From contig NZ_JAGSYF010000002.1 in NCBI RefSeq assembly GCF_025685645.1, positions 558,001 to 622,000 of the forward strand: a stretch of DNA of 64,000 nucleotides. Direction: 5' to 3'. The notes below the pieces were generated by a model that had not been told where the DNA came from, ran no database searches, and worked only from the letters and a program-made list of their open reading frames with translations. Below are positions 54,887 through 62,342 of this stretch, piece by piece. The position numbers and the translations under genes were made by a program. The first letter of the stretch is position 1. Every line of letters starts with the position of its first letter. The DNA comes from Edaphobacter bradus (GTDB lineage Bacteria > Acidobacteriota > Terriglobia > Terriglobales > Acidobacteriaceae).

Positions 54887-55753
54887 TCAAACGCTGAGCA
54901 CTGGGTACGGTGAGTCGCGGACCATGGCGTAGGTCAGGTCCCGCATGCGGCCATGAGCACCGGGCCGAGGGCTTCTTCCGATCATGAGCACATCGGCATC
55001 CGACTGCCGGGCGGCCTCAAGCAGGGCCTCCTTGACGGAGCCGATTGCAATCCGAACCGGAGCATCCGAGCCAACAGTCCGCTGAAGATCGGCTATGCGG
55101 CGGCTCGCCCGCTGCCTTTCGGCAGAGTCTGCCTGCTCTTCAATATCCAGTTGAACCGGCAGGTTCGGATTTCCAGCCTGCACCGCATGAATAATCGTGA
55201 GCTTGCTGCGCGCTTCCGCCGCTGCGCGGCTGGCAAAGCGAAGCATTTTTTCCGAATGGGGGCCCAGGCCAATCGCGCACACCCATTCCCGATGTTCCAA
55301 AGGCCTTGGAGCAATCGTCTGAGCATGCCTGCTCGTCATGACCGGGCAGTCCGCGTCATTGAGCACTTTGGCTGTCGTTGAGCCGAGCAGCATTTGTCTG
55401 AAAAGGCCGGCGTGCGTGGGCATGATGATGACATCGAATTTGCCCTCTCTCGCAACTTGCGCGATCTGTGTCGCTGCATCTCCTGAAGCCAGGATTCTCG
55501 GACACTGGTCGACGGGAAACTCCGCGGTGAGAAATGAATCGAGTCTTTCCCTGCCAACTTCCATATGCTCCTCTGCAATCTCGACAGGTGCCCGTAAGTA
55601 CAGTTCGAGGCCGTTGTAGCTCGCAGGATCAACGACATGAACCAGCGACACTTTGGCGCCAAACATAGCCGCTCCTCTTTTGACATAAGGAGCCATGGCA
55701 ACGCAGGAGGGCGAGAAGTTCACCGGAAAGAGGATGTTTTCAATCAACGCCAT
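54887..55753 (-). CDS. Tandem universal stress protein (UspA) protein
   Basis: A 288-residue protein made of two Usp domains. Domain 1 (1-145) starts ILFPVNFSPSC and ends FRQMLLGSTTAKVLNDADCPVMT, with the ATP-binding G-2x-G-9x-G(S/T) pattern altered (MPTHAGLFRQMLLGST). Domain 2 (155-288) starts VCAIGLGPHSEK and ends DVLMIGRSPRPGAHGRMRDLTYAMVRDSPYPVLSV. Such proteins help survival under starvation or oxidant stress. It is monocistronic and divergent from the glycosyltransferase pair. Confidence 0.92.
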   Translation of the reverse strand: MALIENILFPVNFSPSCVAMAPYVKRGAAMFGAKVSLVHVVDPASYNGLELYLRAPVEIAEEHMEVGRERLDSFLTAEFPVDQCPRILASGDAATQIAQVAREGKFDVIIMPTHAGLFRQMLLGSTTAKVLNDADCPVMTSRHAQTIAPRPLEHREWVCAIGLGPHSEKMLRFASRAAAEARSKLTIIHAVQAGNPNLPVQLDIEEQADSAERQRASRRIADLQRTVGSDAPVRIAIGSVKEALLEAARQSDADVLMIGRSPRPGAHGRMRDLTYAMVRDSPYPVLSV

Positions 55754-55922
55754 ACGGCTGAGGAGTATACAGACCTGTCGCGGGGCTTGTCAGGCATCGA
55801 GCAGACTCAGATCGCGTAGAGTGCGATGTCAACCGAATGACGCGGCAGCCTCTTTTTCTCCCAGCCGTGATTCTCATCTGCGATGATTGAAGAAAGCCTC
55901 ACCGAGGAGTCCACATCGTCGC

Positions 55923-57761
55923 ATGACCGAATCTCAGCCGGAGCTCTCCCCACTCCATAGCTGGCTGCGCCGCCTCTGGCCTTGCTATTGCCTGCTCGTA
56001 GCACTCGCCACGTTCGGCTACGCGCTCTGGGACCCCTACCAGATCGACGGCGACGGTGTCGCGTACATGGACATCGCCGACCTTATGCGCGGGCACCAGT
56101 GGGCCGGCATCGTCAACGGCTACTGGCACCCGCTCTATCCCGCCACACTCGCCCTTGGGCAGCGCCTCTTCCACACCACGCGCTACACCGAACTCCACGC
56201 CTACTACCTTATTAACTTTGGCATCTTCCTGATCGAGATGCTCGCCGTCGTCGCTTTCACTGACGCCGTCATCCTTCTGCGCGATCGCCGCGCCACCGCA
56301 ATCTCTCCCGCAAACAAGGCCTCCTTCCTGCTAGACCGCTATGCGCTGCGCTACCTCGGCCTCGCGGTGCTGGTCGTCGCCTCGCAGCGTGAACTGAGCC
56401 TGGGCAAAGTCCGCCCCGACGCGCTGCTGCAGGCGCTGCTGCTCTTCGGCCTCGCTGCCCTGCTACGCCATCTCGCCACGGAGCGCCTGCACTATGCCGC
56501 ACTGATGGGCGTCGCGTTCGGACTCGCCTACCTCACCAAGTCCTTCGCCTTTTTCTTCAGCCTGCTTGCCATCCTGGCTCTCTTCGTCTTCCGCGCGCTC
56601 TGGCAGCGTCACTCTCCCGTACGGGCCGCGGCCGCTGGAGCTCTGGCCTTCGTTTGCTTCGGCATTGTGGCTGGACCCTACGTCGCCGCGCTCTCCCACC
56701 AGAAGGGCCGCTTCGACTTCGGAGACTCCGGAACGCTCAACTACGCCTGGTACGTCGGCGGAACCGAGAAGATGCACCTCCAGAACGGTCAGCCCCAGCT
56801 CTATGGCTCGGCTGAGGTGCATCTCAAGCATCCGGAAAAGGTGCTGATGACCTCGCCCCTCGTCCTCAGCTACAAGCAGATGCCCTGGGGGACCTACCCC
56901 GACTGGTTCGACACCACCTACTGGAATGACCAGATCAAGACCCGTTTCAACCCCCGCGGCGAACTGCGCTCCGTCACGCGCAACACAGAGCTCACGGTCC
57001 GCTACCTGCTCAACCATCCCGAGCTGCTCGCCGTCTTCGCGGTGCTCCTGCTGCTGGGGGCCCGCCCCGACCTCTGCCGCCGCCTCTCCGGGAACGGATT
57101 CTGGATTGTGCCGCTCGCCCTCGGGATCGCCGTCTGGGTCATCTACGGCATGGTCAACGTCGAGGAGCGCTACGTGACCGTCGGCTACCTCGCCGTTGCG
57201 CTTCCCCTCTTCGCCTCGTTGCGGCCCGCCCGCTCCGAACGTGGTCCTGCGCTCTCGGGCACCGTCGCCGCCCTCGCCCTGCTCACAGCGCTGACGGCTG
57301 TTGGTGAATCCACACGCATCGTGCTCGACTTCCGCCGTCACCTCTCCGGAGCCAAATCGCCCGGCGGATGGTACGACCCCGACATCTTCGGCGCCGCCCG
57401 CGGCCTCAACGCCCTCGGCGTCGGCTCCGGAGACGCCATCGCCTGCATCGGAACCCGAGCCTGCATGTACGACATCTACTGGGCCCGCCTCGCCGGCGTC
57501 CGTATCCTCACCGAGATCTACCAGCCCGAACCGCATCTCTACGCCTCGCTGGCGGCTGTCCCCAACCGTGACCAGGCCATCGAGACCCTCCGCCAACAGG
57601 GAGCCAAAGTTCTCATCGGCTACTTCGACCCCGGCACCATGACGGGAGCCACACCCCTCACCGCCGGTTGGCGCGAGCTGGGCAACACGCCCTATTACGC
57701 CCTTCCCCTCAACCTCGATACCCAGGCCGCCGAGCAACCCACGGCTGTCGCTGGCCGCTGA
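55923..57761 (+). CDS. Membrane glycosyltransferase (GT39/ArnT-like)
   Basis: A 612-residue protein with about 11-13 helices. The first periplasmic loop carries an acidic Asp pair (QIDGDGVAYMDIADLMRG), as in GT-C enzymes where Asp acts as general base, and the C-terminal third is a soluble periplasmic part (GDAIACIGTRACMYDIYWARL). It probably moves a sugar from a polyprenyl phosphate donor to an acceptor in the periplasm. ATG 55923 is chosen; TTG 55887 would add 12 residues. It lies 7 bp before a GT2 enzyme that could make the lipid-linked donor. Confidence 0.82.
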   Translation: MTESQPELSPLHSWLRRLWPCYCLLVALATFGYALWDPYQIDGDGVAYMDIADLMRGHQWAGIVNGYWHPLYPATLALGQRLFHTTRYTELHAYYLINFGIFLIEMLAVVAFTDAVILLRDRRATAISPANKASFLLDRYALRYLGLAVLVVASQRELSLGKVRPDALLQALLLFGLAALLRHLATERLHYAALMGVAFGLAYLTKSFAFFFSLLAILALFVFRALWQRHSPVRAAAAGALAFVCFGIVAGPYVAALSHQKGRFDFGDSGTLNYAWYVGGTEKMHLQNGQPQLYGSAEVHLKHPEKVLMTSPLVLSYKQMPWGTYPDWFDTTYWNDQIKTRFNPRGELRSVTRNTELTVRYLLNHPELLAVFAVLLLLGARPDLCRRLSGNGFWIVPLALGIAVWVIYGMVNVEERYVTVGYLAVALPLFASLRPARSERGPALSGTVAALALLTALTAVGESTRIVLDFRRHLSGAKSPGGWYDPDIFGAARGLNALGVGSGDAIACIGTRACMYDIYWARLAGVRILTEIYQPEPHLYASLAAVPNRDQAIETLRQQGAKVLIGYFDPGTMTGATPLTAGWRELGNTPYYALPLNLDTQAAEQPTAVAGR

Positions 57762-57768
57762 AGACCCT

Positions 57769-58920
57769 ATGAGCGATCTCACCGTCACCATCCTGATGCC
57801 CTGCCTCAACGAGGCAGAGACCCTCGCGTTCTGCGTCCGCCAAGCCGTCGCTGCGCTGCGCGACAACAATGTTGACGGCGAGGTCCTCATCGCCGACAAC
57901 GGAAGCACCGACGGTTCCCAGCAGATCGCCCGCTCCGAGGGAGCCCGCGTCATCGACGTCCCCATCCGCGGCTATGGCGCCGCGCTCATGACCGGCATCG
58001 CCAACGCACGCGGCAAATACGTCCTCATGGCCGACGCGGACGCCAGCTACGACTTCGGCCATCTTCCGCGCTTCCTCGCCAAGCTCAACGAAGGCCACGA
58101 CCTCGTCATGGGCAACCGCTTCAAGGGCGAGATCAAGCCAGGAGCCATGCCGCCACTGCACAAGTACCTCGGCAACCCAGTCCTCAGCTTCATCGGCCGC
58201 CTCTTCTTCGGTATCCCCGTCGGCGACTTTCACTGCGGAATCCGCGCCATGCGCCGCGACGCCATCGTCGGCCTCGACCTCCACACGACCGGCATGGAGT
58301 ACGCAAGCGAGATGGTCGTCCGCTCCTCACTCGCCGGCCTTCGCATCACCGAGGTCCCCACCACGCTCTCGCCCGACGGCCGCACCCGCGCTCCACACCT
58401 CCGCACCTGGCGCGACGGCTGGCGTCACCTGCGCTTCCTTCTGCTCTACAGCCCGCGCTGGCTCTTCCTTCTGCCCGGAATCGTTACCTTTTTCATCGGC
58501 CTCGTGATCTCCCTGTGGCTCATCCCCGGCCCGCAGACCATCGGCCGCTGGACCTTCGACGTCGACACCCTCACCTACGCGCTCGGCCTCGTCCTCATCG
58601 GGGCGCACATCTCCGTCTTCGCCGTCAGCGCCAAGGTCTTCGGCACGCAGGAGGGCTTCCTTCCTCCCAATCCGAAGTTCGAGCGTATCTTTCAGTACGT
58701 AAATCTCGAAAAGGGCCTTCTCTTCGGCTGCGCCCTTCTGCTGCTGGGAGCAGGGATCTTCGGCTACGCGCTGCACGTCTGGCACGCCGCTAGCTTCGGC
58801 AACCTCTCGCCGCAGCGCATGCTGAGGCTCACGTTGCCCTCGGCCACCTGCTTCATGCTGGGAGTCGAAGCCATCTTCGGCAGCTTCTTCCTCAGCCTGC
58901 TGGGGATGAAGCGGCGCTAA
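57769..58920 (+). CDS. GT2 glycosyltransferase (dolichol-phosphate mannosyltransferase-like)
   Basis: A 383-residue enzyme. The GT-A domain (1-230) has MPCLNEAETLAFCVRQAV, IADNGSTDGS, the DXD-type VLMADADASYDF, and GIRAMRRDAI. The C-terminal part has four hydrophobic helices (about 230-375). It resembles polyprenyl-phosphate sugar synthases, which charge undecaprenyl phosphate on the cytoplasmic face. Pairing with the upstream GT-C gene suggests a two-step glycosylation of a lipid, polymer or protein. Confidence 0.92.
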   Translation: MSDLTVTILMPCLNEAETLAFCVRQAVAALRDNNVDGEVLIADNGSTDGSQQIARSEGARVIDVPIRGYGAALMTGIANARGKYVLMADADASYDFGHLPRFLAKLNEGHDLVMGNRFKGEIKPGAMPPLHKYLGNPVLSFIGRLFFGIPVGDFHCGIRAMRRDAIVGLDLHTTGMEYASEMVVRSSLAGLRITEVPTTLSPDGRTRAPHLRTWRDGWRHLRFLLLYSPRWLFLLPGIVTFFIGLVISLWLIPGPQTIGRWTFDVDTLTYALGLVLIGAHISVFAVSAKVFGTQEGFLPPNPKFERIFQYVNLEKGLLFGCALLLLGAGIFGYALHVWHAASFGNLSPQRMLRLTLPSATCFMLGVEAIFGSFFLSLLGMKRR

Positions 58921-59027
58921 CACACACGGCATACGGCGCCAAGGCGAGGCAAGCCGCCAAGCGCTGCACTTTGATCAACCAGTTTGCTGCTATCCGTGAA
59001 CAGAAGCACTCGCCTTGCGAAGCCCGC

Positions 59028-59095
59028 GGAGGGATGTGTGAGTGGTTGAAACAGGCGGTCTTGAAAACCGCTTTGCCTGAGTTCCTTAACGCGGG
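59028..59095 (+). pseudogene. 5' fragment of a tRNA-Ser (TGA) gene
   Basis: GGAGGGA (acceptor-like arm), TG, a D-arm with GAGTGGTTGAAACAGGC, and a perfect anticodon stem GCGGT/ACCGC around the loop CTTGAAA (anticodon TGA, 59062-59064). No T-arm or matching 3' acceptor strand follows, so the gene is cut within or after the variable arm. About 380 bp downstream lies an intact tRNA-Ser with the same anticodon. The rest of 58921-59230 holds no gene. Confidence 0.65.
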
Positions 59096-59230
59096 ATCAA
59101 TCACTTAGCGTAATGGTATGTGTTCGTATTCGGGTGCCATTTGGCAGTTCGGCACTCGAATGTGCAACCAATATGCAACTGCTTTTTGGGGTTCATTGGG
59201 TTCTCTCCTCTCTCTCTGCAGGCGACATGC

Positions 59231-59413
59231 ATGGCATCAAGAATCCCCCGTTTACGTACTGTTATCGAGCTCACTGGTTTGTCGCGGAGCTCGATCTATC
59301 TTCAGATCGCGCGGGGCACCTTTCCCAAACAAGTTTCGCTCGGTGCGAGAGCCGTAGGATGGCGTGAATCTGACATACAAAGCTGGCTTGAAAGACTAAC
59401 GGAAAAGACGTGA
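59231..59413 (+). CDS. AlpA-like DNA-binding protein
   Basis: A 60-residue protein from ATG 59231. RLRTVIELTGLSRSSIYLQIARGTFPKQVSLGARAVGWRESDIQSWLERL matches the AlpA/MerR-like winged-helix family of prophage and island regulators, where AlpA activates integrase or excisionase genes. The longer frame from 59120 has 37 leading residues with no similarity. Its place between a tRNA-Ser fragment and an intact tRNA-Ser marks an integrated element. Confidence 0.85.
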   Translation: MASRIPRLRTVIELTGLSRSSIYLQIARGTFPKQVSLGARAVGWRESDIQSWLERLTEKT

Positions 59414-59467
59414 CCGAGACACTTCAGCTTTGCGTGAGGTCCTCGAGACGTACTAGACTCTAAATAA

Positions 59468-59557
59468 GGAAGAGTGGCCGAGTGGTTGATGGCTCCAGTC
59501 TTGAAAACTGGCGTACTCGAAAGGGTATCGGGGGTTCGAATCCCTCCTCTTCCGCCA
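59468..59557 (+). tRNA. tRNA-Ser (anticodon TGA)
   Basis: A 90-nt gene including CCA. The acceptor GGAAGAG pairs with CTCTTCC, the anticodon stem CCAGT/ACTGG encloses CTTGAAA (TGA at 59502-59504), the long variable arm is present, the T-arm is GGGGTTCGAATCCC, the discriminator base is G and CCA is encoded. It decodes UCA and related serine codons. Confidence 0.97.
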
Positions 59558-59612
59558 CCTTTGCCCGATCAGTGGCGGCTTCCCAAGGCAACATGGGGGC
59601 CTGACTCTTTCA

Positions 59613-60152
59613 CTAACAGTTCAGTTGTAAAGTGCAAGAATCTGAATATGACGACAGAAGAACGTGAAGTTCTGGACTCGTTTCTCCAGGATCTGGCCGC
59701 CGCATTGCCGCTATGGAGTCTGCGCTTACCGTCTTGATGTAGTGGTTCTGGGTTGTCACCACTGTGCTGTGACGCAGAATGCCTTGAATGATTGAATCAT
59801 CTACACCTAGCCTATTCAGATTCGATGCCAAGCCGCGCCGGAAACCATGCCAGCCCTTCCAAGTGATACCTGCTTTATGAAGCACTTCTCTCATAACGCG
59901 CTGGTATAGGCCATCTAGGTCGAGTGGTCTGCCTAAGCTGTTGACAAAGATCGGGCCAGCGAAAGGATTCCCGCACATCTTTCGGTGCGCTGCCAGCCTG
60001 TCAGCGACTTGTGGAATGACGGAACGGGAGCTTTTGATCTCTCGGTTTTTGGTTCGCCAATGACGTTCCGCCAAATCGAACGCGTTACGTACAAAAGCCC
60101 CAATGAGTTGTGATCGGCGGCTGGCGTGTGCTGTCCGATCTGATAACCCCAA
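59613..60152 (-). pseudogene. Tyrosine recombinase (integrase) remnant
   Basis: The frame encodes the C-terminal catalytic half of a phage-type integrase: GWHGFRRGLASNLNRLG (H-x-x-R box), IIQGILRHSTVVTTQNHYIK with the second conserved His and the Tyr nucleophile. The N-terminal DNA-binding domain and the first catalytic Arg box are absent, and upstream sequence (to 60421) does not continue them in any frame I can see. It lies 55 bp from the 3' end of tRNA-Ser, facing it, the usual place of an integrase next to its att site. Probably inactive. Confidence 0.8.
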
Positions 60153-60421
60153 AAGCCGTCGGGGCGGTCGCTGATCAGCGGCCGCCCCTTTACGAACCCT
60201 CCGCTAGCCGGTGGAGTCTGAGTTCGTATTGCGTCATTTGCTCCCGGTGGCTGTTTCGCGTACCACCCCAAACAACCGTAGCGGCTACAACCCGACGGTG
60301 CTGAGACTTCTGGACGAAGGCCAGGATCACACAACGCACTTCAAACTCAGGTTCGAACGACTGTTCGCCCGCTATTTCGTCTTGTCTCCTTCAAAATTTC
60401 ATACAAGCAATCCGCACTTTC

Positions 60422-62263
60422 TTAGTGCATTGATGAAATCAGTACTCCGTTCGGAGAAAGTTCAATCGCAATACCCTCTGCCTCAGCGTGAATCATCCCT
60501 TCACCGAAGAGTTGTGAACTTGTTGGATGACCGGCGAGGTCGGTCTCTGCGGCGCTTACGTGCAAGACAGTACCTTCTTTACCCCGGTGAATTGCGATCA
60601 GGATACGCTGTGGTTCCTCGGTGCGTACGTAAACAATCGAATCAAACGACGTGTAAAGAATCTGCATGCTACCGGTGAGGAGCGCTGGAGTTTTTTTACG
60701 CAGCGAGAGGAGATTGCGCGTCCAATCGAACATTTCAGCTTGAGTTGGGGTGCGTGTGGATGACTGAAATGCATCGTTCTTGTCGTTGGGAAAGCCGCCT
60801 GGAAAGTCGCGGCGATTGTCGGGGTCTTGGGACCCCTGCATGTAGATCTCATCGCCGGAATACAAGTGCGGCATACCGCGCACGGTGAGCAGAAAAGCCA
60901 TCGCGAGTTTATTGGCTGCGAGGCTTCCACCCGGTTCGCTGGCAAACCGAATGAGGTCGTGGTTGTCGATAAATGGTGTCAGGCGCTCGGGATGCGGATA
61001 GAGCGCGTCCTGGCGCAATACCTTCGCCAACTCCTCCATGGAAGTGCTGCCGGTGAAGGCATTGCGGATGGCGTAATGCAGTGGGAAGTCGAGCGGCGAC
61101 CAGAGGCCGGTATCGACGCCGATGCGGGTGACTCCGCCTGCGAAGGAGGAGACGATCTGCGGATCGGGGTTGGAGGCCTCGCCGACGGCAGTGAGGCTGG
61201 GATAGAGAGCGTGGAGCTGGGAATGAAACTGGTTCCAGAACTCGCGGCCGACATAAGGGAAGGTGTCGATTCGCAGGCCATCGAGGCTCGCTTCTTCGGT
61301 CCACCAGATGGCGTTCTGGATGAGGTATTTTGCCACGGAAGGATTTTCCTGGTTGTTGTCGGGCAGAGCATTGGCGAACCAGCCTTCGGTGATGTCTCGC
61401 TTGTCGCGCCATGGAGCGTATGGATTGGTGAGTGGCTGGAAGTCCATGATGGCCGCGGTATGGTTGGCTCTGGTGCCGTGAAACCAGGTTGGTTCGGGTG
61501 AGTCGTCGACCCAGGGATGGCGTGGGCCGACGTGGTTTGGCACGGTGTCGAGCACAAGCTTCATGCCGCGTTCGTGAAGGGCTTTGCTGAGGGCTTTCAG
61601 ATCGTCGAGCGAACCGTAGTGCTCATCGACGGCGTACATATCGGTGGCGTGATAGCCGTGATAGGCCTCGGGGCTGTGGTTCTGATAGATGGGCGTGATC
61701 CATATGGTGGTGATGCCGAGCGTTTGGAGATAGTCGAGGTGATCGATGATGCCGCGCAGATCGCCTCCATGCCAGCCACGAGGATTGGCGCGTTCTGCTT
61801 TGGCGGCTGCACTGTCGGCGGAGTCCTTTGCATCAGGACCGTCGTTTGCGTGGTCTCCATCGGCGAAGCGGTCGGTCATGATGAGATACATGACGTCGCG
61901 TGAGGAGAAGCCAGCGTTGCCGTCGCCGGTCGTGCGGCGCGCTTCAAATTTGAAGGGCACTTGTGCCCTGCCCTGTTGATTCTCCGCTTTGAGCGTGATC
62001 TCGCCGGCGGTTGTTGCATCTTTGCTTAGCCATAGCTCGGCCCAGTGCCCGTTTTCCGAGATCGACGTGTGTTCGATCGGCAATCCGCCCACGGTGAAGC
62101 GCGCGCCAGAGAGATGCTCACCGTTTACAAGCAGCATGGGAGCGGGCATGTTGATCCACCAGTTGGGTGGATCGACCTTGTCGATGCGCGGAGCCTGCGC
62201 GTTGAGCAGCAGGCAGCAGAAGAGAAGTGAGGCAGCAGCGGTGGTAGTTAAGCGATGAAGCAT
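60422..62263 (-). CDS. Secreted GH13 alpha-amylase-family enzyme (cyclomaltodextrinase-like)
   Basis: A 613-residue protein with a signal peptide (cut near LNAQA). An N-terminal beta-sandwich (about 25-110, cyclomaltodextrinase N-domain type) precedes the TIM barrel. Catalytic residues are visible: nucleophile Asp333 (DGLRIDTF), acid/base Glu362 (VGEAS) and Asp436 (FIDNHD). A C-terminal beta domain ends the protein. It hydrolyses alpha-1,4 glucans or cyclodextrins in the periplasm or outside. It lies downstream of an Oar-like receptor gene in the same orientation, so both may serve alpha-glucan use. Confidence 0.93.
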   Translation of the reverse strand: MLHRLTTTAAASLLFCCLLLNAQAPRIDKVDPPNWWINMPAPMLLVNGEHLSGARFTVGGLPIEHTSISENGHWAELWLSKDATTAGEITLKAENQQGRAQVPFKFEARRTTGDGNAGFSSRDVMYLIMTDRFADGDHANDGPDAKDSADSAAAKAERANPRGWHGGDLRGIIDHLDYLQTLGITTIWITPIYQNHSPEAYHGYHATDMYAVDEHYGSLDDLKALSKALHERGMKLVLDTVPNHVGPRHPWVDDSPEPTWFHGTRANHTAAIMDFQPLTNPYAPWRDKRDITEGWFANALPDNNQENPSVAKYLIQNAIWWTEEASLDGLRIDTFPYVGREFWNQFHSQLHALYPSLTAVGEASNPDPQIVSSFAGGVTRIGVDTGLWSPLDFPLHYAIRNAFTGSTSMEELAKVLRQDALYPHPERLTPFIDNHDLIRFASEPGGSLAANKLAMAFLLTVRGMPHLYSGDEIYMQGSQDPDNRRDFPGGFPNDKNDAFQSSTRTPTQAEMFDWTRNLLSLRKKTPALLTGSMQILYTSFDSIVYVRTEEPQRILIAIHRGKEGTVLHVSAAETDLAGHPTSSQLFGEGMIHAEAEGIAIELSPNGVLISSMH

Positions 62264-62342
62264 AATTGAGGGGCTCCGAAATTGTTACAAGAGAAAGGCG
62301 CCGCTGTTGTTGCTGCGGCGCCCATGCCGGTTAGCCGGCTTC

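Noticed and set aside
54887..55753. Two separate universal stress genes
   Set aside because: The two Usp domains are in one uninterrupted frame; it is a single tandem-domain protein.
59028..59120. A second intact tRNA-Ser
   Set aside because: The 5' half folds, but no T-arm and no complementary 3' acceptor strand are found, so it is called a fragment.
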